64,000 nucleotides of DNA from Bacteroidota bacterium (GCA_018669475.1 JABHCC010000117.1:19600-83599); one strand, 5' to 3'. Numbered from the stretch's first letter, positions 17,626 to 27,295 are shown. Numbers and translations are program-made. Notes: generated by a model from the letters alone, not told the origin.

Positions 17626-18357
17626 ATGTTAACTTTATTCAGACGGGAGATTAACAGTTTTTTTAGCTCACTAACAGCCTATGTTGTGATTGTGGTCTTC
17701 CTGGTTATGAACGGATTGTTTTTATGGGTTTTCCCAGGAGAATTCAACGTCATAGATTCAGGTTATGCCTCTCTTGACAGTATGTTCATTTTAGCTCCAT
17801 GGTTATTCCTGTTTCTGGTACCTGCGGTAACCATGAGACTTTTTTCAGATGAAAAACGATTGGGAACAATTGAACTGCTCTTTGTTCGTCCTTTGACAGA
17901 TTTGCAAATAATTATGGCAAAATTCCTGTCTGGATTAGTTCTGGTAATCCTTTCATTATTACCTACTTTGATTTACTACCTCACTGTTTACCTTATGGGG
18001 AATCCGGTAGGGAATATTGATAGCGGTGGATTCTGGGGATCATTTATAGGACTATTTTTTCTGGCTGCTGTTTACGTGTCAATTGGATTATTTACTTCTA
18101 CTATAACTGAAAACCAGATTGTCTCCTTTATTCTGGGTGTACTGGCATGTTTCCTCGTCTTTCTCGGCTTTGATTATGTTGGTGGATTGGGATTATCAGG
18201 AGGTGTTCAGAATTTTGTTGAAGGTTTAGGACTTTCTTACCATTACAATTCTATGTCGAGGGGGGTGATTGACACACGTGATATCATTTATTTCCTATCT
18301 GTTATTTCAATATTTGTGGTCTTTTCAAAAATTGTTCTTGAAAGCAGAAAATGGTAA
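17626..18357 (+). CDS. gldF: Gliding-motility ABC transporter permease GldF
   Basis: The 243-aa protein has about six membrane segments and the ABC-2 permease phrase AVTMRLFSDEKRLGTIELLFVRPLTDLQIIMAKF. With GldG and the ATPase GldA it forms an ABC transporter linked to gliding in Flavobacterium; many non-gliding Bacteroidota keep gldFG. gldA is not in the window. It overlaps gldG by 7 nt. The call rests on the permease domain together with the adjacent GldG. Confidence 0.88.
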   Translation: MLTLFRREINSFFSSLTAYVVIVVFLVMNGLFLWVFPGEFNVIDSGYASLDSMFILAPWLFLFLVPAVTMRLFSDEKRLGTIELLFVRPLTDLQIIMAKFLSGLVLVILSLLPTLIYYLTVYLMGNPVGNIDSGGFWGSFIGLFFLAAVYVSIGLFTSTITENQIVSFILGVLACFLVFLGFDYVGGLGLSGGVQNFVEGLGLSYHYNSMSRGVIDTRDIIYFLSVISIFVVFSKIVLESRKW

Positions 18358-20108
18358 GACAGACAAAGAAAATCATGAAAAAGAAGCAAGTTAAAACACA
18401 AAATATTATTCAGCTCGTATTATTATTGGCTGTTGTGATTCTGATAAATCTGATATCCCATTTTGTATATCACCGTTTTGATCTTACTGAGGAGAAGAGA
18501 TATACACTGACACCTAGCACCAAAAACTTCCTGACTGAAATGACGGATGTCATTTATATCAAAGTTTATCTCGAAGGAAAAAATCTGCCCGGAGGCTTCA
18601 GAAGATTGCAAAAAGCGACAAAGGAACTGATGGATGAATTCAAAGTGAATGCAGGTGCAAATCTTGAATTTGAATTTATCAATCCATCAGAAAGTCCTGA
18701 TGGAATCACACGGAATGAAGTTTATCAACAATTAGCGATGGATGGGCACATATATTTTAATGTGCAAGTTGAAGATCGTGATGGTGGTACATCCACTATT
18801 CCGGTTTTTCCTTCAGCTATGGTAAGCTTCAGGGCACATGGTCAGCAGCTTGATCGCCCGGTAAATTTATTTCAGGGTTCAAGTACAGGCCAGGTTAATG
18901 ATGCTATAATTAACAGGGCAGTTGAAAATCTGGAGTATGAGTTTGTTTCTGCGATGAGGGTTGTTACCCGCGAAATGGTGCCCAGTGTGGCAATGTTACA
19001 AGGACATGGTGAGTTGGATGAACTGGAGTCATTGAGTTTGTTTAATGCTCTGTCGATGTTCTATCGTGTTGAGCGCGTAAATATGAATATGCAATTAAAT
19101 TCATTAGCAGATTTTGATGCAATACTTGTAGCAGATCCTGATTCCAGCTTTCCCGAACGCGATAAATTTATTATTGACCAGTTTATAATGCATGGAGGAA
19201 AAGCCCTGTGGTGTGTGGATGCAGTAAAAGTTCAGATGAATGAACTGGCTGATTCAAATGAAATTATGAGCAGGTCAAATGCTATAAACATCGGAGATAT
19301 GCTATTTGACTACGGTGTTAAGATCAATTCTTCACTGATCCAGGATTTGCAATGTGCTTTTATCCCAGTTTACCCGGATGATGGTGCAGGAGTTACTCTT
19401 GAACAGCAAATGGTACCATTTTTCTATTTACCTCTGATTACACCCCGTCAGGATAATCCCATTACCCGCAATCTTAATATGTTGAAGATGGATTTTGTTA
19501 GTCCGATTGATACAATTGGTGATAATCCTAATATTAGAAAAACTGTTTTATTGAACTCTTCTAATCGTAGCAGAATCTTGAGGCAGCCCGTACGTGTTGC
19601 ATTAGACGTATTCAGTGAAAAACCTGATGTTAGCCGCTTTCCGATGGAGAATCTTCCGGTCGCGGTATTGTTGGAGGGGAAATTTCCGAGTTTTTACCAG
19701 AACAGGCTACCTGAGCAATGGGTGAATAATGAGTTATACGAGGTTCTTGACGAGAGTAAAGTTGCTACAAAGATGATAGTAATCAGTGATGGCGATATTG
19801 CAAGAAACTTCGTTAGCTATCAAAATGGGCAAGCACAGGCCAACCGTTTGGGTTGGGATCGATATATGGGACAAATGTTTGGGAATAAGGATTTTCTTTT
19901 GAATTGCATGAATTATTTGTTGGATGATGAGGGGGTTATGGGAGTAAGGTCGAGGGAAGTACAGCTCAGGCTCATGCAATATGAAGAAATAACTGACCAC
20001 AGGCTCAAATGGCAGCTGATTAATGTAATTATACCAGTTGCCCTTGCCATGTTTTTCGGGATACTATATACCTGGCGAAGAAGAAAAAAGTACGGAAGGA
20101 AAATATGA
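18351..20108 (+). CDS. gldG: Gliding-motility ABC transporter auxiliary protein GldG
   Basis: The 585-aa product has one N-terminal membrane helix (IIQLVLLLAVVILINLISHFVY), a long periplasmic region with the phrase FDLTEEKRYTLTPSTKNFL typical of GldG, and a C-terminal helix (VIIPVALAMFFGILY) followed by a basic tail. The periplasmic part contains an ABC_transp_aux-like domain (VAMLQGHGELDE, ILVADPDSSFPERDKFIIDQFIMHGGKALWCVD). It partners GldF, with which it overlaps. An in-frame second Met at residue 9 could also serve as start. Confidence 0.9.
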   Translation: MVRQTKKIMKKKQVKTQNIIQLVLLLAVVILINLISHFVYHRFDLTEEKRYTLTPSTKNFLTEMTDVIYIKVYLEGKNLPGGFRRLQKATKELMDEFKVNAGANLEFEFINPSESPDGITRNEVYQQLAMDGHIYFNVQVEDRDGGTSTIPVFPSAMVSFRAHGQQLDRPVNLFQGSSTGQVNDAIINRAVENLEYEFVSAMRVVTREMVPSVAMLQGHGELDELESLSLFNALSMFYRVERVNMNMQLNSLADFDAILVADPDSSFPERDKFIIDQFIMHGGKALWCVDAVKVQMNELADSNEIMSRSNAINIGDMLFDYGVKINSSLIQDLQCAFIPVYPDDGAGVTLEQQMVPFFYLPLITPRQDNPITRNLNMLKMDFVSPIDTIGDNPNIRKTVLLNSSNRSRILRQPVRVALDVFSEKPDVSRFPMENLPVAVLLEGKFPSFYQNRLPEQWVNNELYEVLDESKVATKMIVISDGDIARNFVSYQNGQAQANRLGWDRYMGQMFGNKDFLLNCMNYLLDDEGVMGVRSREVQLRLMQYEEITDHRLKWQLINVIIPVALAMFFGILYTWRRRKKYGRKI

Positions 20109-20205
20109 ACCAAGCATAACAAAAGGTAAAATATTTTAACACATATGCGGATGATTGTTTTTGTTATGCGAGCTCCATCCGACAAAAAAGATTAGATATA
20201 AACGG

Positions 20206-21207
20206 ATGAAAAAGAATAATCTATACCTGATTTTAGCTGTTGTCATTCTTGGTGTTTTTGCCATTGTATTGATTACTAAACAAAATAGCTCGAGTATAAA
20301 ACCTGAATTACGGGACTTTGCTGTTCAGGATACTGCTGCAGTTGATAAAATATTTATGGTTGATAAGGCGAATAATCAGGTTGTGCTAACCCGGGAAGAC
20401 GGACGATGGGTAGTGAATGGTAAATACACAGTTCGTAGAGATGCCATTAATCTATTACTGAAAACTTTGCATCGTGTAAGGGTTAAAGCACCTGTACCTA
20501 ATACAGCTAAGGATAATGTGCTCACCATGATGGCCACGCGAAATACAAAAGTTGAAGTATACAACAAGAAGAAGCTGATAAAAACATTATATGTTGGCGG
20601 ACCAACCCAGGATCAGATGGGTACTTTCATGATGCTGGAAGGATCATCGGTTCCATTCGTTGTATCAATTCCAGGATTTGTCGGTTATTTGAGCACTCGC
20701 TTTTTCATACTGGAGAGAGAATGGCGCTCACCCATGATTTTCTTATATAATTTTGATGATATCGCCGAGATAAAATCAGTAAACAATACTGATCCTGACC
20801 AGTCTTTCAGGATTAAGCACCGAAATGAAAAATTCTCCATTGAAAGTCTGAATGGAAAGCTAAGTACCCGGGTTATGGATACTCTAGCTGTGAAGTTTTT
20901 TATTTCAAATTACGAAAGAGTGGCTTCAGAATTTTTTGCCGATGGTCTTGAACAATCAATAAAAGACTCTCTGGATGCCGCTACTCCGTTCAGAGTCTTG
21001 TCAGTAACTGATCAGCAGGGTAAAACGACAAGCGTGGAGGCCTATCGCCGTAAACCTGGAGAACAAACAGATCCTGAATTAGCTGTTCCTGAATGGGATA
21101 ATGAGAGAATGTATGCCAAAATTAATGACAGCGATTGGGTAGTTATTCAATATTTTGTCTTTGACCTGCTTTTTAGAGATTTCAATTTCTTCATCCCGGT
21201 GGAATGA
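20206..21207 (+). CDS. DUF4340 domain protein
   Basis: The ORF opens at 20155, but the ATG at 20206 (MKKNNLYLILAVVILGVFAIVLI) puts a membrane anchor at the N-terminus and gives about 333 aa. The periplasmic part has DUF4340 features (VDKIFMVDKANNQVVLTREDGRWVVNGKYTVRRDAINLLLKTL). DUF4340 proteins are commonly encoded beside GldF/GldG-type ABC transporters, as here (97 bp after gldG), and probably belong to the same envelope assembly. The biochemical role is unknown. Confidence 0.8.
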   Translation: MKKNNLYLILAVVILGVFAIVLITKQNSSSIKPELRDFAVQDTAAVDKIFMVDKANNQVVLTREDGRWVVNGKYTVRRDAINLLLKTLHRVRVKAPVPNTAKDNVLTMMATRNTKVEVYNKKKLIKTLYVGGPTQDQMGTFMMLEGSSVPFVVSIPGFVGYLSTRFFILEREWRSPMIFLYNFDDIAEIKSVNNTDPDQSFRIKHRNEKFSIESLNGKLSTRVMDTLAVKFFISNYERVASEFFADGLEQSIKDSLDAATPFRVLSVTDQQGKTTSVEAYRRKPGEQTDPELAVPEWDNERMYAKINDSDWVVIQYFVFDLLFRDFNFFIPVE

Positions 21208-21262
21208 GGATAAATTGTTTATAATTTGAAAATAAGCACCGGCTTTATGCCAATGTTTTTTA

Positions 21263-21270
21263 TATTTTTG
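21263..21270 (+). promoter_or_regulatory. Candidate -7 box for dnaN
   Basis: TATTTTTG matches TAnnTTTG 41 nt upstream of the dnaN ATG, in the 104-bp gap after the DUF4340 gene. Confidence 0.45.
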
Positions 21271-21311
21271 GTTAGGCCAAGTCAATTAGTTAGAACTTAA
21301 TCATCAGACCA

Positions 21312-22442
21312 ATGAAATTTGTTGCTTCCAGTACCGATCTATTAAGCCACCTTCAGGCGATAAGCCGGGTGATCAGCACCAAGAATACTCTGCCAATTCT
21401 GGATAATTTTCTTTTTGAGCTTCGTGGCAATGAGCTTGTAATTACGGCATCAGATCTTGAGTCGACTATGATTACCACCATGTCGTTAGAGAATGCTGAT
21501 GGTGAAGGTGTGATAGCTATACCAGCAAGAATTATTACTGATACTCTGAAAGAATTTCCTGAACAACCATTGACTTTCGAGATAAATAATGATTCAATGG
21601 GTGTTGATCTGATCTCAGAAAATGGAAAATATAGCATTGTTGGAAAGCCCGGTATTGATTTTCCGCAGTTGCCAAGTCTGAAAGAGGACAAAACCACTGA
21701 GGTTTCTTTTGCTTCAGACATGCTATTAAAAGGTATCAACAGAACATTATTTGCTACGGCAGATGATGAGTTGAGACCAGTTATGAACGGAATTTTTGTT
21801 GAATTGGATCTTGAAAGTGTAACTTTTGTTTCTTCTGATGCACATAAGTTGGTGCGATGTCGGAGAATGGATGCCAAATCTTCACAAGAGGCATCATTTA
21901 TTCTGCCAAAAAAGCCAGCTAATCTGCTAAAAAATATTCTACCTAAAGAAGAGAATAATGTGACTCTTTCTTTTGATGATAAAAACGCAGTGTTTACATT
22001 ATCAAACTATAAGCTTATTTGTCGTTTAGTTGAGGGTAATTACCCGGGGTATGAGGCAGTTATTCCAAAGAATAATCCCAATCTGCTAACTATCGACCGA
22101 CTTGCTATATATAATACGTTGAGGCGTGTATCAGTTTATTCAAATCAGGCCAGTAATCTCGTCAAGCTTCATTTAAAAGCAAATGAACTTATAATCTCCG
22201 CCCAGGATATTGATTACAGTATTTCTGCAGTTGAAACATTAAACTGCCAGTATGGGGGTGATGAGATGGAGATTGGATTTAAATCAGTATTTCTTATTGA
22301 GATTCTTTCTAATATCAATTCAGATGAAGTTGTAATCGAATTATCTGATCCAACAAGGGCTGGAATTCTACTACCAAAAGAGAAAGATCAGGAGGATGAG
22401 GATTTGCTGATGCTACTAATGCCTATGATGATCAATGCCTAA
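21312..22442 (+). CDS. dnaN: DNA polymerase III beta subunit (sliding clamp)
   Basis: The 376-aa product forms the ring clamp that holds the replicative polymerase on DNA. It begins MKFVASSTDLLSHLQAISRVISTKNTLPILDNFLF, the clamp domain 1 signature, and ends with LPKEKDQEDEDLLMLLMPMMIN, the family's C-terminal hydrophobic-cleft peptide. Three clamp domains of about 120 aa are consistent with the length. It overlaps the downstream exonuclease gene by 8 nt, which couples two replication or repair functions. dnaA is not adjacent. Confidence 0.97.
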   Translation: MKFVASSTDLLSHLQAISRVISTKNTLPILDNFLFELRGNELVITASDLESTMITTMSLENADGEGVIAIPARIITDTLKEFPEQPLTFEINNDSMGVDLISENGKYSIVGKPGIDFPQLPSLKEDKTTEVSFASDMLLKGINRTLFATADDELRPVMNGIFVELDLESVTFVSSDAHKLVRCRRMDAKSSQEASFILPKKPANLLKNILPKEENNVTLSFDDKNAVFTLSNYKLICRLVEGNYPGYEAVIPKNNPNLLTIDRLAIYNTLRRVSVYSNQASNLVKLHLKANELIISAQDIDYSISAVETLNCQYGGDEMEIGFKSVFLIEILSNINSDEVVIELSDPTRAGILLPKEKDQEDEDLLMLLMPMMINA

Positions 22443-23205
22443 ACTCAAGCTTACTAAACCTATAGTTTTTTTTGATATTGAGTCTACAGGAATAGATGTT
22501 GTATCTGATAGAATTGTTGAGATTTCTTTTCTGAAGATCTCTCCGGATGGAAAAGAAGAGGTTAAGACCATGAGGATTAATCCAACTATTCCGATACCAC
22601 CTGTTGTAACAGAAATACACGGAATTAAAGATTCTGATGTTGCGGATGAACCAACTTTTGCCGACAGAGCTAAAGAGATAGCATCTTTCCTTAAAGGGTC
22701 TGATCTGGGAGGATATAATTCAAACAGATTTGATATTCCTATGCTCGCTGAAGAATTTGCAAGGGCTGGTGATGATATTGATCTGAAGAAAATGCGTTTT
22801 ATTGATGTTCAGGTCATCTTTTTCAAAATGGAACCCAGAAGTCTTACAGCAGCGTATAAATTCTACTGTGATAAGCAACTTGATAATGCCCATTCTGCTG
22901 AGGCGGATACCAGAGCAACATGGGAGGTTTTTAAATCTCAATTGGTTAAATATCCAACTCTTAGTTCTACAATAGATGGTTTATCGGAGTTTTCAGCTGC
23001 TACGCGAAATGCCGACTTTTTGGGACGCATTATTTTCGATAAGGATGGAGTTGAACTGATTAATTTTGGCAAACATAAAGGGAAAAAAGTTACTGATGTT
23101 TTTCAGAAAGAACCTTCTTATTACCGTTGGATGATGGATGGTAACTTCCCTGAATACACAAAACGTGTTATTACACGTATTTACCTCAAAATGCGTGAAA
23201 ATTAG
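22435..23205 (+). CDS. DnaQ-like 3'-5' exonuclease (DEDDh)
   Basis: The 256-aa protein has exonuclease motif I at FFDIESTG (D14, E16), motif II around GYNSNRFDIPMLAEEF near residue 95, and motif III NAHSAEADTRAT near residue 150 with the DEDDh His. A C-terminal extension (FGKHKGKKVTDVFQKEPSYYRWMMDGNFPEYTKR) is seen in Bacteroidota homologues of this type. It probably proofreads or trims DNA, but whether it is the polymerase III epsilon subunit is not certain. It overlaps the clamp gene by 8 nt. Confidence 0.88.
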   Translation: MPKLKLTKPIVFFDIESTGIDVVSDRIVEISFLKISPDGKEEVKTMRINPTIPIPPVVTEIHGIKDSDVADEPTFADRAKEIASFLKGSDLGGYNSNRFDIPMLAEEFARAGDDIDLKKMRFIDVQVIFFKMEPRSLTAAYKFYCDKQLDNAHSAEADTRATWEVFKSQLVKYPTLSSTIDGLSEFSAATRNADFLGRIIFDKDGVELINFGKHKGKKVTDVFQKEPSYYRWMMDGNFPEYTKRVITRIYLKMREN

Positions 23206-23219
23206 AAATTGCTTGAAAC

Positions 23220-23831
23220 ATGAAGATAATTGCTATTGGTCGAAACTATCTTGAGCACGCCAAGGAGCTTAACAACCCGGTGCCTGCAGAGCCAGTTGTA
23301 TTTTTAATGCCTGATACATGCATTCTTAATAATAACAAGCCTTTTTATTACCCTGATTTTTCGCATGATATTCACCACGAGATTGAAATTGTTCTGAAGA
23401 TCAACAGGGTAGGCAAGTGTATTGACCCAAGATTTGCCCATCGCTATTTCAGCGAAGTTACCGTAGGAGTGGATTTTACCGCCCGCGATATTCAAAAGAT
23501 TGCAAAGGAGAAGGGACTCCCATGGGAGAAGGCCAAAGCTTTTGATGGATCTGCACCCCTCGGAAAATTTGTTGAGTTTGAAAAATTACCTGATTCAGCA
23601 AATATCCCCTTTTCTCTGGATGTAAATGGAAAGACTGTGCAATCGGGCAATAGCGCAGACATGATCTTCAGCTTTAGTGAGATTATTGCCCATGTATCTA
23701 AATATTTTTCTTTGAAAATGGGTGACCTGATCTATACAGGCACTCCATCCGGTGTTGGTCCGGTTGCAATCGGAGACCGTTTAACCGGAAGGATAGGCGA
23801 TCAGGTTTTGATTGATTTTTATGTCAGATAG
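23220..23831 (+). CDS. Fumarylacetoacetate hydrolase (FAH) family protein
   Basis: The 203-aa protein has the FAH fold motifs: IGRNYLEHAKELN at the N-terminus, HHEIEIVLKINR with the metal-binding glutamates, VGVDFTARDIQ, and YTGTPSGVGPVAIGD at the C-terminus. Related enzymes cleave or decarboxylate oxo-acids such as acylpyruvates or oxaloacetate; the true substrate is not deducible. It follows the exonuclease gene by 14 nt and ends next to the convergent aminotransferase gene with no gap. Confidence 0.87.
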   Translation: MKIIAIGRNYLEHAKELNNPVPAEPVVFLMPDTCILNNNKPFYYPDFSHDIHHEIEIVLKINRVGKCIDPRFAHRYFSEVTVGVDFTARDIQKIAKEKGLPWEKAKAFDGSAPLGKFVEFEKLPDSANIPFSLDVNGKTVQSGNSADMIFSFSEIIAHVSKYFSLKMGDLIYTGTPSGVGPVAIGDRLTGRIGDQVLIDFYVR

Positions 23832-25019
23832 TCACTCGATCTCATTGAGAGACTGAATTATCAGAGATAGCATTTCTTCAAGTTCGGATTGACTTACTGT
23901 TAATGGGGGTGCAATTCTGAACGAATCATTGTTGAACAGGTAAAAGTCAAAAAGAAGACCCAGATTCATACATGATTTGAACATCTTGTTTACATAATCT
24001 GCGTTGGGTAATTTAAAACCAAGGAATAATCCGCGTCCGCGCTTTTCAAGTATAAGTGGATGATTCAGATTGTCCAATATCCATTGCCCCATTTTGCCTG
24101 ACTCATTTGCAAGCTTATTATCAATTATCACTTCAAGGGCAGCCTTTCCGGCGGCACAGGAGAGAGGATGACCTCCAAAGGTGGTAATGTGTCCCAGTAC
24201 AGGATTATGGCTCAGTTTGCTCATAATCTCATTGTCTGAAATAAATGCTCCGAGAGGTAAACCTCCTCCAAGGGCTTTTGCCAGCACCAGTATATCTGGA
24301 ACAATATCAAACTGCTCAAAAGCAAAGAGACTACCAGTACGCCCAAAGCCCGTTTGAACCTCATCAAAAATCAGTATAGATCCTGTTTGGCTGCATTTCT
24401 GGCGCAGAGCTTTCAGGAAATCATTTTCTGGTTCAATGATTCCGGCTTCAGCTTGAATTGGCTCGACTAAAACAGCTGCTGTTCGTTCACTTATCTTATC
24501 GAGATCTTCAAATTGGTTAAAATTGATCAAACGTGTATCCGGCAGGAGGGGGCGATAGGCAGTTTTAAATTTTTCATCTCCCATCATGCTTAATGCTCCA
24601 TGTGTACTTCCATGGTACGCTTTATGAAAAGAGATGAGCTCAGACCTTCCAGTTTGCCTTTTGGCCAATTTTAAGGCACCTTCAATAGCTTCAGTGCCCG
24701 AATTAACGAAAAAAACCTGGTTAAGAGTCGCGGGTAATACAGAGCAGAGAAGTTTTGCGTATTCAACCTGAGGGGCTTGTACAAATTCACCATAAACCAT
24801 GGTGTGCAGATATTTATCTAACTGCTTTTTGATGGCCTCCTTAACTTTCGGATTTCCGTGTCCGGTATTACTTACAGAAAATCCACTAATCAGGTCAAAA
24901 TATCGTTTGCCTTCACTGGTATATATAAATACTCCCTCAGCACGATCGATATTAAGAGCTACCGGGAAAGGATTAGTTTGCCCAAGAAAACGGAGAAAAT
25001 CCGACTTGAGGTTTTCCAT
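23832..25019 (-). CDS. Class III PLP-dependent aminotransferase
   Basis: The 395-aa enzyme is of the acetylornithine/4-aminobutyrate aminotransferase type. It has FVNSGTEAIEGALKLAKRQTGR near residue 105, the PLP-binding ILIFDEVQTGFGRTG near residue 218, and the Schiff-base Lys in ILVLAKALGGGLPLGAF near residue 250. Substrate specificity is unclear because no arginine or lysine pathway genes flank it. It overlaps the upstream LytTR regulator gene by one base (TAATG-type), so the two are probably co-transcribed, an unusual combination. Confidence 0.9.
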   Translation of the reverse strand: MENLKSDFLRFLGQTNPFPVALNIDRAEGVFIYTSEGKRYFDLISGFSVSNTGHGNPKVKEAIKKQLDKYLHTMVYGEFVQAPQVEYAKLLCSVLPATLNQVFFVNSGTEAIEGALKLAKRQTGRSELISFHKAYHGSTHGALSMMGDEKFKTAYRPLLPDTRLINFNQFEDLDKISERTAAVLVEPIQAEAGIIEPENDFLKALRQKCSQTGSILIFDEVQTGFGRTGSLFAFEQFDIVPDILVLAKALGGGLPLGAFISDNEIMSKLSHNPVLGHITTFGGHPLSCAAGKAALEVIIDNKLANESGKMGQWILDNLNHPLILEKRGRGLFLGFKLPNADYVNKMFKSCMNLGLLFDFYLFNNDSFRIAPPLTVSQSELEEMLSLIIQSLNEIE

Positions 25020-25741
25020 TAATGTGACATGAGATTTAAGCTTGAGAGCAGGTCTTCTTTGTAGGATCTGCCAATTGGTATTCTTTTGGCTTCAGGTCCT
25101 TCAGTTATAAAGAGATTATTATTCTTAATCAGCTGAATTTTGTTAACATTCACGATATAAGATCGATGCACCTGTTGGAAATAATCTGCTGGTAGTTTTT
25201 CCAGAATCGCTTTCATTGTGAAATGTACAGTGAGTTTCTCGCGTGTAGTATTCAGCATTACATAATTCGCGAGTGCTTCAATCCATAAGATTTCACTGTA
25301 GCCGAATTTCACAAGACTCGATCCTTTTCTAACAAATATCTCCTCCTGGGTTTTCTGTATATTCTGATCTTTCCTCCACCTGGTATATGCTCTCGATACA
25401 GCCTTATAAAATCTTGAGTAAGTGATTGGTTTCAGAATGTAATCGGTAACATCATATTCATATGCCTCCAGGGCGTACTTTTCCTGTGCTGATAGAATTA
25501 TTACAACCGGATTCGTCTCCAGGGTTCGTAGGTACTCCATACCTGACATTTCAGGTAATTCAATATCAAGGAGGACCAAATCAACTTTAAGTTTTTGCTC
25601 TTGATCGTTAATGGCCTCCACTGCACTTTCGTAGGATCCAATTAAGTTGAGCATTCTGGTTTTTTCTACAAAGATTTCGACTAATTTTCTTGACTCTTCG
25701 TAGTCCTCTATGATTATACAATTCATAGCTTGTTGTGGCAT
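25019..25741 (-). CDS. LytTR-family response regulator
   Basis: The 240-aa protein has a receiver domain (residues 5-120) with phospho-acceptor Asp in VDLVLLDIELPEMSGMEYL and the conserved Lys in YILKPITYSRF, followed by a LytTR DNA-binding domain (residues 140-235: ILWIEALANYVML, VHRSYIVNVNKIQLI, IPIGRSYKEDL). It is a cytoplasmic transcription regulator of the LytR/AgrA type. No partner histidine kinase gene is adjacent; only the aminotransferase gene follows. Confidence 0.92.
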   Translation of the reverse strand: MPQQAMNCIIIEDYEESRKLVEIFVEKTRMLNLIGSYESAVEAINDQEQKLKVDLVLLDIELPEMSGMEYLRTLETNPVVIILSAQEKYALEAYEYDVTDYILKPITYSRFYKAVSRAYTRWRKDQNIQKTQEEIFVRKGSSLVKFGYSEILWIEALANYVMLNTTREKLTVHFTMKAILEKLPADYFQQVHRSYIVNVNKIQLIKNNNLFITEGPEAKRIPIGRSYKEDLLSSLNLMSH

Positions 25742-25903
25742 GGTAAGTCGATTTTAGCTTGCTCCCCAGAGCTGTTCGTCAAATAAAAATGTAAATTAGT
25801 CAAAAATATTTGGTTTTTTCAACAAGGTTGGAGAGTTTTTAACATGTTGAGTGTTAATAAACTTAAAAGAAAGTTGGATTTCGAGGATTGTTATGTGTCT
25901 GGA

Positions 25904-26575
25904 TTATTTTGTACCGAAGAATTGTTCTTCGATCAAATCTGCTTTTTTTATTGATTGTTTAAGCCATGATAGTTTGAGCTCATCTTTTTCTTCTTTGGAT
26001 AATTGCCACATGATACCAGAATTTTCCAGTTTTTGTCTCAGATGATGGAGGGTGATAGCAGCTGAAACAGAAATATTAAAGCTCTCGGTAAAACCATGCA
26101 TTGATATCTTTACAAATTCATCAGCATTATCCAGCATTGTCTTACTCAACCCGGTGAGTTCTGTACCAAAGAAAAGAGCTATTTTACCTTTTGTTAAATC
26201 CAGATTCTGCAATTCCACATCATCTTTATGTGGAGTTGTTGCAACGATTCTATATCCTTTAGTTCGGAGTTGATTTATTGCTTCGAGGGTGGGGGTTTTG
26301 CTATTACTAAGGTTATAGCGATACATGGAAAGCCACTTAGTTGATCCCATCACAACATCGGGGTTCAGCTTGTATTGGTTTCGATCTTCGATAATATGTA
26401 CATCCTGAACTCCGAGGCATTCGCAGGTTCTTAAAACTGCGCTTGCATTTTGCGATTGATAGATGTCTTCAAGGGCAACAGTGATATACTTGCTACGCTT
26501 AGCAAGTACTTCCTCAAAAAGCTCGAGTCGTCTGGGCAATACGAATTCAGACAGATGTTCTAGTAGATTTTTCAT
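25904..26575 (-). CDS. trmH: SpoU/TrmH-family RNA 2'-O-methyltransferase
   Basis: The 223-aa protein has the SPOUT motifs: motif 1 near residue 35 (ITVALEDIYQSQNASAVLRTCECLG), motif 2 in KIALFFGTELTGLS, and motif 3 in ISMHGFTESFNISVSAAITLHHLR. The N-terminal phrase RRLELFEEVLAKRSKYITVALEDI is typical of TrmH, which methylates guanosine 18 of tRNA. Other SpoU enzymes are possible. It lies downstream of the HU gene, separated by a strong terminator, so it probably has its own promoter or receives readthrough. Confidence 0.88.
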   Translation of the reverse strand: MKNLLEHLSEFVLPRRLELFEEVLAKRSKYITVALEDIYQSQNASAVLRTCECLGVQDVHIIEDRNQYKLNPDVVMGSTKWLSMYRYNLSNSKTPTLEAINQLRTKGYRIVATTPHKDDVELQNLDLTKGKIALFFGTELTGLSKTMLDNADEFVKISMHGFTESFNISVSAAITLHHLRQKLENSGIMWQLSKEEKDELKLSWLKQSIKKADLIEEQFFGTK

Positions 26576-26604
26576 AAAAAAAAAGGGAGTGCAAGCACTC
26601 CCTG
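26576..26604 (-). terminator. Rho-independent terminator of the HU gene
   Basis: The inverted repeat GGGAGTGC/GCACTCCC is followed on the minus strand by a run of nine Ts. It lies just after the HU stop codon. Confidence 0.9.
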
Positions 26605-26622
26605 AAAATACATTTGCATTTT

Positions 26623-26895
26623 TTATCCTACTGAATCAGATAATTCAGTACCAGCTTTAAATTTAACTACTTTTTTTGCAGCAATGTTGATAGGAGCACC
26701 AGTTTGTGGGTTACGTCCGGTACGGGCGTTACGTTGAGAAACTGAGAAAGAACCGAATCCAACCAGAGCTACGCGTCCACCGCTTTTAAGAGAATCGGTA
26801 GTGGCATTAATGAAGGCATCTAAAGCTCTTTTAGCGTCAGCTTTAGTTAAATTGGCATCCTTAGCGATGGCATCAATCAATTGTGCTTTGTTCAT
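26623..26895 (-). CDS. hup: HU-family DNA-binding protein
   Basis: The 90-aa protein is a standard HU histone-like protein: [28 protein letters not shown] at the N-terminus, then [43 protein letters not shown] with the DNA-clasping beta arm. It compacts and bends chromosomal DNA as a dimer. It is a single-gene transcription unit with a clear consensus promoter upstream and a strong terminator downstream. Confidence 0.97.
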   Translation of the reverse strand: MNKAQLIDAIAKDANLTKADAKRALDAFINATTDSLKSGGRVALVGFGSFSVSQRNARTGRNPQTGAPINIAAKKVVKFKAGTELSDSVG

Positions 26896-26937
26896 AATTT
26901 ATTATTTAAGGGTTAGAAAAAAAATTGCAACAGTGAA

Positions 26938-26968
26938 CAAATATAGGCCAATTAGGGCCTGTGGCAAA
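26938..26968 (-). promoter_or_regulatory. HU gene promoter with internal palindrome
   Basis: On the minus strand TTTG (26968-26965) is followed by a 19-nt spacer and TATATTTG (26945-26938), matching the Bacteroidota consensus exactly. The spacer carries AGGCC-N6-GGCCT, a possible operator. Confidence 0.75.
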
Positions 26969-27150
26969 TTTCACGACGTAAAAAAATCAATTTTTCGCTA
27001 TTACTTCCAAGGATTTGTTAATAAGTCGGCAATATTGTGAATTACTTTAGCCAAAAACCATGCAAATGCACTGTTTATGCTGTCTAAGGGTGATTTTGAA
27101 TAAGATTTCAAAGATGAGCACAAAAATTTTCTCAGTATGGAAAAGATTCT

Positions 27151-27158
27151 TATTTTTG
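27151..27158 (+). promoter_or_regulatory. Candidate -7 box of tRNA-Ser
   Basis: TATTTTTG matches TAnnTTTG and ends 9 nt before the tRNA start. A weak TTTT lies at the -33 position with a 20-nt spacer. Confidence 0.6.
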
Positions 27159-27167
27159 CACCGCTTT

Positions 27168-27253
<86 letters not shown>

Positions 27254-27260
27254 AAATAGG

Positions 27261-27295
27261 TGTGAGTTTGGGTGTGGAGGTAGTGTGAGTGTGAT
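27261..27295. repeat. GT-rich degenerate 6-mer stretch after tRNA-Ser
   Basis: Units TGTGAG, TTTGGG, TGTGGA, then TGTGAG and TGTGAT lie between the tRNA and its terminator. They match the minus-strand reading of the repeat at 6488-6522. Confidence 0.5.
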
